Below are positions 32,829 to 44,541 of a stretch of DNA of 64,000 nt, piece after piece. A program made the translations under genes and the position numbers. The notes beneath the pieces were generated by a model that did not search any database, was not told the DNA's origin, and worked only from the letters and a program-made list of their open reading frames with translations. Position 1 is the stretch's first letter. The number at the start of each line of letters is the position of its first letter. Source of the DNA: Merluccius polli (lineage: Eukaryota; Chordata; Actinopteri; Gadiformes; Merlucciidae). Location of the stretch: contig JAOPHQ010006611.1 of NCBI GenBank assembly GCA_030340625.1, forward strand, positions 35,835 to 99,834, in the 5' to 3' direction.

Positions 32829-33521
32829 TCATGTTGGAGGTGTCGCAGATGTTGACGCCTTGATGACAGAGGCAGGGGGCTCCCACTTAAAACACTGTGG
32901 CTCAAGGCTCGCCATCTTCACTGTCATGATGGATGATAGTTCCTCCAGAGCCAAACTGTTTCGGGTTTGGGTTTTGTTCAGTCCAACCACAGAGAAAACT
33001 CGTTCTGCATCAGCATTTGAATGAGGAAGTACCAAGACCAACCTGGCAATACGAGACAGCTGCAGATCTGCTCATACCGGTCACCTTTGAAACATGTACA
33101 TAGGAAGCCGAATTACTCTCAAGTATGTTTGTGTAGTATTCAATTGATTATGTCATTGGGTATTCCCGTTGACAGAGAACGTCGAGTGGGTTTTAAATGT
33201 CGGCGCTGTTGTGTGTGAAAGAGAGTTAGAGACGCCAAGACCCGCCTCCCGTTGCTTCTGATTGGTTTATATCGCGTGGTGCCTTCCGTTGTTGGTTAGA
33301 TTTAGGCACAAAGGACTGATGGATTGGTCTGGGATTGGTTATCTCGGTCAGTCAATCAAAGTTACTCGAACTACGGCCGCGAGGACCAAAGTTTATTATC
33401 ATGACAAAAATAGAGTATTGAATGGGGAAATAAGCGGAGAAATGTCAAGTGTGGCGTGTGGTGTGAGAATGGGTCACATTGCGTGACTGTCACACTCAAA
33501 GCGTGACGCTTGGCAGCTCTG
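32829..33521 (-). pseudogene. hAT transposon relic, unit 3
   Basis: Same relic as 13041-13728 (frame at 33041-32829, NKTQTRNSLAL here), with a 5-bp insertion 'attgg' near 33325 shared with unit 4. Confidence 0.68.
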
Positions 33522-34071
33522 TAATGATATACTTCACTATCCCCCATGATGGTAAACATATTCCAAGCACTTCTTACATTAAGAACAAAATACCAAGTTA
33601 CCCAAATATTCATATTCTTCAGAGTCAGAGTTATTCAGAGTTAAATGCCTTTATAGGTGCTACGTCACGATGACGTGAGGCATTGTGGGAATCGCTGAAT
33701 CTGAGAATAAACGGTCCAATGTTTTATTAAAAATAGAAATGGGTTTCACGTATGTGTTAGCCTGTCCTAATAACATCTCATCTTCACCTTGCTTTTCAAA
33801 TGAGTGCCGTAGGGACAGAAGTGACACTCCTGAGTGAGGAGGACTTCCCCGTGAATGGGGTCCTGTCCTCACCCGTTAGTCCTTTAAGATCATACTTTCA
33901 GGGATCATTTCTATAGTTTTTGACTTGAGAAATATCGTACGAAAGTGATCGGTTACTCCAACCACGATGAAGAGTACTGATGTTCCCTTCTGAGCGCGAA
34001 GCGGGCAGCGAGTCATGATTCAGTTCATCCGCTCGTTGTCATTGATGACCGTTCCTCGCTCCCTAGTGGAG
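33522..34071. other. Unit 3 distal spacer, no gene
   Basis: Homologous to 13729-14280. A 3-bp deletion at 'gccgtagggaca' near 33809 is specific to this unit. Confidence 0.4.
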
Positions 34072-34648
34072 CCTGGAGGTAGGGAACATGTTCAGAGTGG
34101 TCACTTATACACTGTCCTAAAATATGAAGCTGATTCAGTAGCATCCTGGAGGTAGGGAACATGATCAGAGTGGTCACTTGTACTGTCCTAAAATATGAAG
34201 CTGATTCAGTAGCATCCTGGAGGTAGGGAACATGATCAGAGTGGTCACTTATATACTGTCCTAAAATATGAAGCTGATTCAGTAGCATCCTGGAGGTAGG
34301 GAACATGATCAGAGTGGTCACTTATATACTGTCCTAAAATATGAAGCTGATTCAGTAGCATCCTGGAGGTAGGGAACATGATCAGAGTGGTCACTTATAT
34401 ACTGTCCTAAAATATGAAGCTGATTCAGTAGCATCCTGGAGGTAGGGAACATGATCAGAGTGGTCACTTATACACTGTCCTAAAATATCAAGCTGATTCA
34501 GTAGCATCCTGGAGGTAGGGAACATGATCAGAGTGGTCACTTTATACTGTCCTAAAATATGAAGCTGATTCAGTAGCATCCTGGAGGTAGGGAACATGAT
34601 CAGAGTGGTCACTTATACACTGTCCTAAAATATCAAGCTGATTCAGTA

Positions 34649-34650
<2 letters not shown>
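34072..34650. repeat. 73-bp tandem repeat, unit 3 (8 copies)
   Basis: The largest array of this repeat. Two copies are shortened in the 'cacttatatactg' segment (34178, 34541). Confidence 0.9.
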
Positions 34651-34727
<77 letters not shown>

Positions 34728-35094
34728 ATGAATGAAAACATGAAGGTTGGCAATGAAGGATGAACACATGAAGGTGTGTGTGTGTGTGTGTGTGTTATAG
34801 TTGACACTGATATTTCAGTGTCATGTGAAATGAAGGATGAACACATGAAGGTTGGTAATCAAGGATGAAAACATGAAGGTTGGTAATGAAGGATGAACAC
34901 ATGAAGGTTGGCAATGAAGGATGAACACACAAAGGTTGGTAATGAAGGATGAACACACGAAGGTTGGTAATGAAGGATGAACACATGAAGGTTGGTAATG
35001 AAGGATGAACACATGAAGGTTGGCAATGAAGGATGAACACATGAAGGTTGGTAATGAAGGATGAAAACATGAAGGTTGGTAATTAAGGATGAAC
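34651..35094. repeat. AT/TG microsatellites with 28-bp minisatellite, unit 3
   Basis: Pure (AT)n of about 75 bp, (TG)n, and a 28-bp array at 34831-35094. Unlike the other units, the array ends abruptly at 'aattaaggatgaac' and joins 'cggaaccttaatcctgacg'. The terminal TG tract, near-palindrome and ~170 bp of flank are missing. Confidence 0.88.
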
Positions 35095-35169
35095 CGGAAC
35101 CTTAATCCTGACGCACGGTGGTGCGACGCGAAATGTCTTCCTGATAGGTAGACTCATAGGAAACCCTGC

Positions 35170-37324
35170 TGGAGGGAAACCCCGTTGAGCCCTTACAAAC
35201 ATTCTTTCCACATCCGGTGACTGGTGAGAGGGTGTGGTGGTGATGGGTGCTTGCCACATGGGGAAGTTGGCGCGGAATGTGCTGCAGGCGTACAGTCCAT
35301 TAACCAGCACCAGTGGCCAGATCAACTGGAGATACGTCGTTCATCTGAATGATGTCCAAACAAAACATGGACTGCACGCTACCAACAGGGTAACAGACAA
35401 GCATGTGAGTTTTGATTCGCAGAAGATGAAGGTGTCCCTGGCTGCACACACACTGGTGGCTCTGTCACAGTGGCTCTGGACCTTGGCTAGTCACAGTGTC
35501 AACACTGTGAAGCAACAGCTGAATTCATGGAGGTGATGCTAACATACTACTACTAACATACACACGAACTAGGACTGCAAGATTGCTGCTAAAATGTGTA
35601 TCACACCTTTTCTCCCTGAGAATGGAGATCAACTAGTGAATCATTTTTATATTTTAGAAATGAAGACTAATGACTCCTAGGAACATGTTATTGTTCATGG
35701 TGATGATTATTGTGCTTTCTGTTAATGCAGACATTTGCTTTTAGGTAATTGACAGGCTCTTTGACATAATGAACAGCCGTAACCCCCGAGCCAACGGGTT
35801 CAGAGCTCCCCTGGGTTCTTTGAATTGGCAGAGAGAGTTCTTGGTGAGAGGCAGGGACTACTTGAGGAGTTTGGTGATGAAAGATGGCGCACCCCTTCAC
35901 CGATCAACGAGGTTTTAAGAGTTCATAAGTTTATGACATCAAGTTCATATGATGTTCTGTTCTAGGCTGGACAATAAATTCAAATGTAATTTTTATCAAA
36001 TACCTCTATTGATATAGAGAGAATATTGAAGGGATGGCTATTGGTGCCTTACAAGATATTGATGTATTATGAATATATTGCCCAGTCCTATTCTGTTCTC
36101 TTGTTCCGTATGCTGCATCATAAGTTCATGTGATGCTTTGTTCTCTGGTTTCTACTACTTCTATCTTCAGTGTTTTTCATTCCTTAAAGGTGTTATAATG
36201 GTATGTATGGCAGTGTGTCGATGTTCTCAAGCTTTCCCGTTTCTGTTATAATATTGTTTCTCGTTTGCTTTAACATCTATAAATGAACAAAATCACGTAG
36301 TGCTCTCTTGAGGTATTTTGGTTTGCCATGATTATACTGACACAACATTTCCTTGTGAAGGTACCTATCTGTCATGGGATTCATCATCAACATTGACACT
36401 CTGATGTTGATGATTCCAGAACAGCTTCAGCGTCAGCGGTACGTCTGCACCCACCGCTTTAGCCCGGATCACTTGGAGCTCCTCTTTAATTCAATCAGGG
36501 CATCAGGGATTTCAGATTTTTTTGCTATGTGGTTTGTTTCTATGTATGCATACTATCCGGGTAACTGTATATGTAAATGTGGTGTTTGTATGTGTTTTAG
36601 GGGGCTGGAATAACAATCCCTCAGCCAGCCAGTTCCAGGCCATCTTCCGCCATCTGACGGTGCGGTGTGGTGTGTCTCCAAGCACATCCGGAAATGTGGC
36701 AGCACAGGATGAGACCGTGTCCCTGTCTGCTTTTGAGATGTCCTCTTCTCCAGCAGCAGAAGAAACTGAAGAGCTTCCATCCCCTTTTGCCGACGTTCCT
36801 GCTTTAGTGTGTGACCATAGCTATCTACCAACCCGCTTTGGTGGTCTTGTGGACAATACACTGGTGTACATCTCAGGGTTTCTTGTTCGCCAAATTCTCA
36901 AAAGGCTGTCCTGTGATGTGTGCCATGGTAGTTTGGTGACTGATGCTGTTCCCGCATCATTTTATCAGAGCTACCACCTGCTCACACTAAAAAACAAAGG
37001 AGGGCTGATGATTCCTTCTGAGGGCACTGTAAAGGTGGTCAGGTCAGCTGAGCGTTTTATTCACCAGTCAGGGCAAGCTGTCAAAGTGGCCTTGATCTGT
37101 CAGTTTGTCCGGGCTGAGATTGGTTCTGAGGATGTGTTTTTTCTGGGGGGGCACATTCAAGAAACACAGTTGGAATTGACGACCACCATTTTGTGCTGAT
37201 GTCATTAGTTGTGTCTGTCTTCCACAAACTGAGGCTGCACCACATTGCCAAACTGAACACCCTTAAGTTGCAGAGTGGCAACACACGGAAAAAGCTGTGC
37301 AAGAGTGTTCTTTTCCAAGGTTTT

Positions 37325-37326
<2 letters not shown>
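35170..37326 (+). pseudogene. P-element/THAP9-like transposase, longest relic
   Basis: The catalytic and C-terminal parts of a P-element-type transposase are spread over exon-like blocks. 35234-35532 has ACHMGKLARNVLQAYSPL and QINWRYVVHLNDVQTKHGLH. 35744-35917 has VIDRLFDIMNSRNPRANGF and YLRSLVMKDGAPLH. 36361-36507 has YVCTHRFSPDHLELLFNSI. 36601-37199 has GWNNNPSASQFQAIFRHLTV and SYLPTRFGGLVDNTLVYISG. A final block to 37326 has SLVVSVFHKLRLHHIAKLNT. Defects are a frame change before ACHM, a donor at 36508 reading GA instead of GT, and a frameshift near 37170-37180 that terminates the frame at 37199. No THAP zinc finger is seen. P-element/THAP9 transposases cut and paste DNA; this copy cannot encode an intact protein as it stands. 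Confidence 0.78.
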
Positions 37327-37366
<40 letters not shown>

Positions 37367-38086
37367 TATAGATATGTATGTTCATCAATGCCCCCCGTGT
37401 AGATATACAGTATGTGTGTATATATGTTCATCAATGTGACTATAAAAACGATTAATCAGAATCAGTTAAATGTAAACGTTAGTGCTCTTTATTCAGAAAA
37501 CCCTCATGTCACATCTACATTTCAGGATCTGGTTATTATAGACACAGATTAAATGTTAAATATAAATATTTCAATAGTTATCATCACAGTAACAGTGTTA
37601 CACACATTAGTAGCTGTAAACACTCAGCATTAGAAAAATACATACGTTGGTTTGGTGTTTACTTATATCCTAAACATAAGGAGTAAACATTTATAATCAC
37701 TTTAAAGTTTCATACGTTGTTTTTGGTGCCTATTTGTTTCCCAGATATATTAGTGTGTGTGTGTGTGAATGGGTGAATAAGAGGCATTAATTTAAAGCAC
37801 TTTGTAGAAAGGCGCTTCATGAAGTTCAGTCCATTTCTTTTTATTAGTTTACGGGGCAGATCTGCCACATCCAATATGGCGGGCGCGCTGACGTAACGCA
37901 GCAACGGACCAACGGAGTCTATGGGTTCACACCAGTTTTTTTTCCCCCTTTATTTCTGACAATGAAATAATGACACGGCTGCCAAGTTTCAGAAAATAAC
38001 AAGAGTGAGACTTTAGTGTCATGATGCGTTCAAAAATTTTTTGGCCTTTTTTAAAATCGATTTGGCCTTTTTAACGTTGATTATAC
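37327..38086. other. Spacer after the P-element relic, no gene
   Basis: CA microsatellite at 37328-37362. Near 37760-37830, 'gaatgggtgaataagaggc' followed by 'aaagcactttgtagaaagg' resembles a LINE or SINE 3' tail of fish. From about 37905 the sequence matches unit 1 at 3297. Confidence 0.45.
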
Positions 38087-38094
38087 CTTAAGAT

Positions 38095-38913
38095 TAGGGT
38101 TAACAACTCACTGAAAAATAAAAAAGGGACACCTCATTGTTCAGACTCCTTAAACCCGTCTGTCCAGTAGTAGAGCGATACGGTGCGGTCATCTGCATCG
38201 GACGTGTGTACGCTTGTCTTCTTTTCAGTTCAGTTGGTCACATCCTGTGTGTCGGGTTGATCTGGTCCTGGAGGTCCTCCATGGAGACTCTTCTCTCAGG
38301 ATAGACTCCCATGTAACTAACATCTAACCCTACCTGACCCCTGGTCCCATACGGTCCTCCAGCCACACATTATACTGTAGATGGTACATGGACCCCAGAC
38401 AGGCTGTCTGGACTATGGATGCTGGACTATAGGCTGCTGAAGTGATATGCAGTGCATCCGGTGCGTAACATTCAACACCATGTAGACAGGATGAGAGAAT
38501 GAAGGGAGAGAGAGAGAGAGAGAGAGAGAGTCATGTCACCTCTGCTACTGTTAAGGCTTGAGAGTTGTTTGTGAAATAAACATTTTAAAGGTTTATAATT
38601 TCCTGTGTTTTTATCATAGAGGTGTGGTTATACTTTTAATCTGGATCGCCTGATAACATAATGTCAATCTTAATCAAGGATGAAGACTATTTCATCATAC
38701 ATATGCATCATAGCTTTTTGTACGCTGGTGGGGCCCCACGTCGTGCAGTGAAAATGTTCATATAAAGCGCCCTGTTATTCATTTTCCATTGGCATTTTAC
38801 TGACTTTTTTTTTTACTCTCACAGTAATACGGGACAAAGTGCGTCCCTTTTCAGCTCAATACGGGACGGGTGCTTTTGTTTCTAAATACGGGACGAGACG
38901 GTTGGCAACCCTA
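38095..38913. mobile_element. Non-autonomous hAT-like element (819 bp), unit 4
   Basis: Same insertion as 3484-4311, with flanking CTTAAGAT (38087-38094) and CTTAAGAC (38914-38921). Small indels separate it from the unit 1 copy, showing they diverged after a shared duplication. Confidence 0.75.
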
Positions 38914-39050
38914 CTTAAGACTGATGTCCTCACCTCCATACCAGCTGCTCTCCCTGCACTGTGGCCTCCTAATGCTCGTCTTAATTAACCAGAAATCAGA
39001 AATGAAAATTGTAACAAGAATTTTTACAAAATAAATGTATTTGTCAATAT

Positions 39051-39720
39051 CACACATCTGTGAATGTGTAAACAGATCTGTAAATGCGTACTGAGATCTG
39101 TAAATGTCTGTCATCAGTTATAACTCAGGCGGGAGCTCTGATTGGCCGTCTTTTTACACGTGGATTTTGGCACACTTCTGCCGTGCAGATCTGCAAATGC
39201 GATCCGTGTGTAAAAACGATTTGTCTGTAACTTCACGTTTCCTTTGCCCTGAGCTCAGGCTCACGCCGGGCTTTCAGTAGCAATACAGTCTACACACACT
39301 AGTCGGCGCGTAGCACCATGTTAAGCGTGTCATTGTTGGGGTAACAGTTGGTCGGCGGCTCTTGCCAGCAGTTGGACGTTGAGAGGCCGACGACCGGCCA
39401 GTCTCATTAACGGCAACCATGACAATGACACGCTTAACATCACTGGGTGCTACGCGCCGACTAGTGTGTGTAGACTGTATTGCTACTGAAAGCCCGGCGT
39501 GAGCCTGTGAGCCTGAGCTCAGGGCAAAGGAAACGTGAAGTTACAGACAAATCGTTTTTACACACGGATCGCATTTGCAGATCTGCACGGCAGAAATGTG
39601 CCAAAATCTACGTGTAAAAAGACGGCCAATCAGAGCTCCCGCCTGAGTTATAACTGATGACAGACATTTACAGATCTCAGTACGCATTTACAGATCTGTT
39701 TACACATTCACAGATGTGTG
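39051..39720. mobile_element. Foldback element with ~290-bp inverted arms, unit 4
   Basis: Complete second copy of the element at 4449-5118: left arm about 39051-39336, spacer, right arm about 39422-39720. Confidence 0.8.
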
Positions 39721-39986
39721 TACACTTACAGATCTCTGTACGCATTTGCAGATTTGTCTTCACTTGCAAAACGAATACAGATTGTTTTACACACACACAA
39801 ATGTGAATACAGACACACAAATCTTATCACAAATGTGAATACACACAAAGATTTTTTTACACACAAATGTGAATACAGACAGACAAATCTTATTACGCAC
39901 ACACAAATGTGAATACACACAAATGTGAATACACACAAATCGTATTACACACACACAGATTGAGATACGCACACACAAATAAAATT
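39721..39986. repeat. CA-rich tandem repeat, unit 4
   Basis: Nearly identical to 5119-5390, including 'acaaagattttttt'. Confidence 0.7.
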
Positions 39987-41103
39987 GTCTCAATAATACC
40001 CCCATAGCGGTGTATTCTTCTCGGCTGCCAGCATGCTGGTTTGTGGATGATGAAATGATGGAGGTCCGCTCCCAAAAGTGTCTGAGTAAATACCTTTTTA
40101 TTTAACAGAGAACACAAGCGGGATGACATTCTATGCATCTGAATGGCGGCCGAATCTTCTCTGAATCTGAGTCCGAATCCCCCAATGGGGTCCGAAGCCC
40201 TTTGAGACTGTAACTGTGATTAAGGGCTGTACAAATAAAGACTTGACTCCTGTTAAATAAACTAATACTAATAAAATCCATGTGATTAAGGAACAGGTAG
40301 GGGTTTGGCTGCAGACGGTTCAAACCCAGTACTTTTAAGCTGGGAGTTGACTTCTCTCTACACAACACACCACACACACACACACACCTCATCCTATAGA
40401 TATTTTACATGAGTGCATACTGTTAACACCATAACCATTAGATTATGAAGGTCCTTTATTGATCATATATATTCATACATATTCCATTGTTAACTATATT
40501 TCTACTCAAGGCACAAAGGAGGGAATAGTGATATCCTCCCTCCACACACTGAGGAAGAGGTGAATAGAGATGACAACATTCAGTTGGACACACTGAGTTG
40601 TTTATTACCATTATGCTTTATGAACAAATACAACAGAACAATAGTCCCTTACATGTACATGGACATGTTCTGCTGCCGTGTTGTTCCCAACACAACACAA
40701 GGAATCAATATTCAGTTTAAAGTCCTTCACAACATGAACATCATTAGCTTTTCCCAGCCGCATTTATGAATATAATATTAATCTGCTTTAAATCATGTCC
40801 CATGTTAGGCTTTTCAACATGAAAACTGATATCAGAGCTCTTCATTACAAAAATGTTGTTAAAAATATCCAACATATTGTCATACAAATTATATTTTTAG
40901 ATTTTACATCAATCAATACTTAAGACTTTTCAAATTAGAAATAAAATATTTGTGAAAGCTGCTTAGTAAATCCTATGGAAGATCTTAAAAGTCACTTCCT
41001 TTCATGGTTAAAATATATCAATAGATTTGATAAAGGCAAAGGTTGTAGTTTGCTCATGAATATTCATTTCTCTGATAGGCTGAGACGCGACCTGGCACGC
41101 GGG
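39987..41103. other. Unit 4 spacer, no gene
   Basis: Homologous to 5391-6498; the LINE-tail-like segment is near 40230. Confidence 0.4.
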
Positions 41104-41664
41104 GGTAATCAATACAATGAATAGAGAACCGATCAGAAACAAAAGGTAATCAATACAAGAGAGAACCGATCAGAAACAAAAGGTAATCAATACAAGAGAG
41201 AACCGATCAGAAACAATAGGTAATCAATACAATAGAGAACCGATCAGAAACAATAGGTAATCAATACAATAGAGAACCGATCATAAACAATAGGTAATCA
41301 ATACAATAGAGAACCGATCAGAAACAATAGGTAATCAATACAAGAGAGAACCGATCAGAAACAATAGGTAATCAATACAATAGAGAACCGATCAGAAACA
41401 ATAGGTAATCAATACAATAGAGAACCGATCAGAAACAATAGGTAATCAATACAATAGAGAACCGATCATAAACAATAGGTAATCAATACAATAGAGAACC
41501 GATCAGAAACAATAGGTAATCAATACAAGAGAGAACCGATCAGAAACAATAGGTAATCAATACAATAGAGAACCGATCAGAAACAATAGGTAATCAATAC
41601 AAGAGAGAACCGATCAGAAACAATAGGTAATCAATACAATAGAGAACCGATCATAAACAATAGG
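41104..41664. repeat. 37-bp satellite, unit 4 (left part)
   Basis: About 15 copies before the hAT-like insertion. The array resumes at 43450-43500. Confidence 0.9.
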
Positions 41665-43449
41665 CAGTGGTTAAATTGGGCCGGGGCTAGCCGGGGCTTA
41701 GCCCCGGCACATAGAAGCCTGCCTGCAGTCAGTTGCGTAGGCCTACTGGAAATGTCACATAACATTTGATGAAAGTAATGCTTTGGATGAAAGTAATGCT
41801 TTTGAAAATATGATATTTCCGACAATAAATGAACGCTGTTTTCAAATGGAATTTCTATTTGGCTCAGCGGAGCTGAGATGAGAACAATCGGAACACGAGT
41901 AGCCTACCGCGGTGAAGTTAGTTTTAGGTTGGATATTCGACGGATATTCAGTCCAGTTCCAGCCGCGACTTCACGGAGGTTTGCCCGGCAATAGCAGCAG
42001 GAGAACGGTTCGCGCACCTCGCAGAGCCTCGCGGTGAATCGCTGGAAATTGATTTAGGGACCGTCAATAAATTACTTCACGTAAATATATCAATACAAAA
42101 TACTTGCAGTTTTTTCCAATAGTTTCCATGTCATGTGACCCAGTGACTCCAAACCAGTATCTAATTGTATTATTAAACCCGAAGAATAAGACACACCACT
42201 TTTTATGGTATTTTAGTGCTTCCTCTATTTTATATGAATATTAATATGCAGGAATGATCATATTTCTTTCAATAGCTTCCATGCCATGTGACCCAGTGAC
42301 TCCAAACCAGTATCCAATTGTAAAAGTAAACCCTAAGAATAAGACACACCACTTTTCATGGTATTTTAGTGCTTCCTCTATTTTATATGAATATTAATAT
42401 TCAGAAATGATACTGTTCTTTCAATAGCTTCCATGCCATGTGACCCAGTGACTCCAAACCAGTATCCAATTGTAAAAGTAAACCCTAAAAATAAGACACA
42501 CCACTTTTCATGGTATTTTAGTGCTTCCTCTATTTTATATGAATATTAATATTCAGAAATGATACTGTTCTTTCAATAGCTTCCATGCCATGTGACCCAG
42601 TGACTCCAAACCAGTATCCAATTGTACAACTAAAGCCTAAGAATAAGACACACCACTTTGTATTGTATTTGAGTGCTTCCTCTATTTTATATGAATATTA
42701 ATATTCAGAAATGATACTGTTCTTTCAATAGCTTCCATGCCATGTGACCCAGTGACTCCAAACCAGTATCCAATTGTAAAAGTAAACCCTAAGAATAAGA
42801 CACACCACTTTTCATGGTATTTTAGTGCTTCTTCTATTTTATATGAATATTAATATTCAGAAATGATACTGTTCTTTCAATAGCTTCCATGCCATGTGAC
42901 CCAGTGACTCCAAACCAGTATCCAATTGTACAACTAAAGCCTAAGAATAAGACACACCACTTTGTATTGTATTTTAGTGCTTCCTCTATTTTATATGAAT
43001 ATTAATATTCAGAAATGATACTGTTCTTTCAATAGCTTCCATGCCATGTGACCCAGTGACTCCAAACCAGTATCCAATTGTAAACCTAAAGCCTAAGAAT
43101 AAGACACACCACTTTGTATTGTATTTTAGTGCTTCCTCTATTTTATATGAATATTAATATTCATAACAAGGTTATAATGTGTAATCAAGTGATGGCTGAT
43201 TAACAGTAGCCTAATGTAAATGCTACATGCCCTAATACCTGTTGATGCTAAAACAATGCACAGTATAGGCGCTAAACCTTGCAGTTTTGCACATATCATG
43301 TAAGACTCAATTTCTCAATTTCTTTGTACAAAACTCTCCAGAAAGTGCCATTTAATGGTTTATTTTTCAAAATTTTCTCCCGGGGGGGCATACCCCCGGA
43401 CCCCCCTAGGTATAGCCCCCCCACATAACAAATCCCAATTTAACCCCTG
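41665..43449. mobile_element. hAT-like element with internal 152-bp repeats, unit 4
   Basis: Same insertion and same ACAATAGG target duplication (41657-41664 and 43450-43457) as 6911-8543. It is 152 bp longer because it holds seven internal repeats instead of six. Confidence 0.85.
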
Positions 43450-43500
43450 ACAATAGGTTATCAATACAATAGAGAACTGATCAGAAACAATAGGTAATCA
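43450..43500. repeat. 37-bp satellite, unit 4 (right part)
   Basis: Remaining satellite after the insertion, ending at 'ggtaatcatatcac'. Confidence 0.8.
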
Positions 43501-43675
43501 TATCACAAATATTACCATCAGATATTTGGTTGAAATATTGATCGCCAAACTACAAATGTCTCCACACTTTAAAAGTGCTGCGATAATCATCTGTCTGCAT
43601 GTGATGTGTTAGTTGTGCGCACGCAAAGTCGTTTCTGCTCGCGATGTTTGGAGGTGAGATGATGAGGATCATAAC

Positions 43676-44235
43676 CTACAACCCACACAGAGACGCTGAG
43701 AAACCAGGACTACAGAACCCAGACCCAAACCCAGGGAGGAGGTCCTCCTGGGTGAATGTGGTCCAGAAGGTGTGGATGTGTGTCAGTGGGTCTGAGGACC
43801 CTCCTACACCTGGGGACACTCTGTAGAAGGACAGAGAGCCAGCAGGCCGGTCCACATACACTCCTACTCTGGTGGAGCCAGAGGGGGGGAGAGGGATGGA
43901 TGTTTGACTACCGTTGTACCAGGCAGTGTAACCACCATTATGACACTCAAGAATCCAGGACTTGTTGTTCCCTCCAAGCAGGCTGTCCTTACCCCCTCCT
44001 CTCCTTGTGATTCCTCTGTATGTCACTCCTATATCAACCCATCCTCTCCTCTCCACCTCCCAGTAACAGCGGCCAGTCAGACCCTCTCTACACAACACCT
44101 GGTACCTGGAGTCAAATCTCTCTGGGTGGTCAGGATAAGACTGATCCTCTTCAGCCCACTTCACCTCCCTGAGGTCCTCAGACAGAGAGAGACGTCTGTG
44201 GGCTGTGTTTGGGTCCAGTGTGAGTCCACAGGCAT
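43676..44235 (-). CDS. TRIM gene D, terminal exon: PRY-SPRY domain
   Basis: C-terminal B30.2 exon, phase 1 after a gtcag acceptor, stop at 43676. It begins (Y)ACGLTLDPNTAHRRLSLSED and then has the unique REVKWAEEDQSYPDHP. Loop residues are FDSRYQV, VERRGWVDIGVTYRG, LECHNGGYTAWYNGSQTSIP and PPSGSTRVGVYVD. The C-terminus is extended, GFGSGFCSPGFSASLCGL, three residues longer than in gene C. With exon 1 (46482-47673) the protein is 583 residues, the longest of the array. Confidence 0.88.
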
Positions 44236-44486
44236 CTGACGGGAGAACAAGACATGATTAGGGGCTGAAGGTCGGGTCCATTCCCGGTTTTCCGGTCCGG
44301 TAAACCGACTGGACCGGCATTTGTCCTGAAGAGACCAATAAAAAAGTCTCCCAGATCCAACTTGTATTGTGTTGTAATCAGCAGGAGGACCACGTGATGA
44401 ACATGATGTGATGTTTAGTGGATGACACCTAGTGGTCAAATACGGTACACCGGTCCGGTGTTTAACTTTGTTACACCGACCCAACC

Positions 44487-44541
<55 letters not shown>

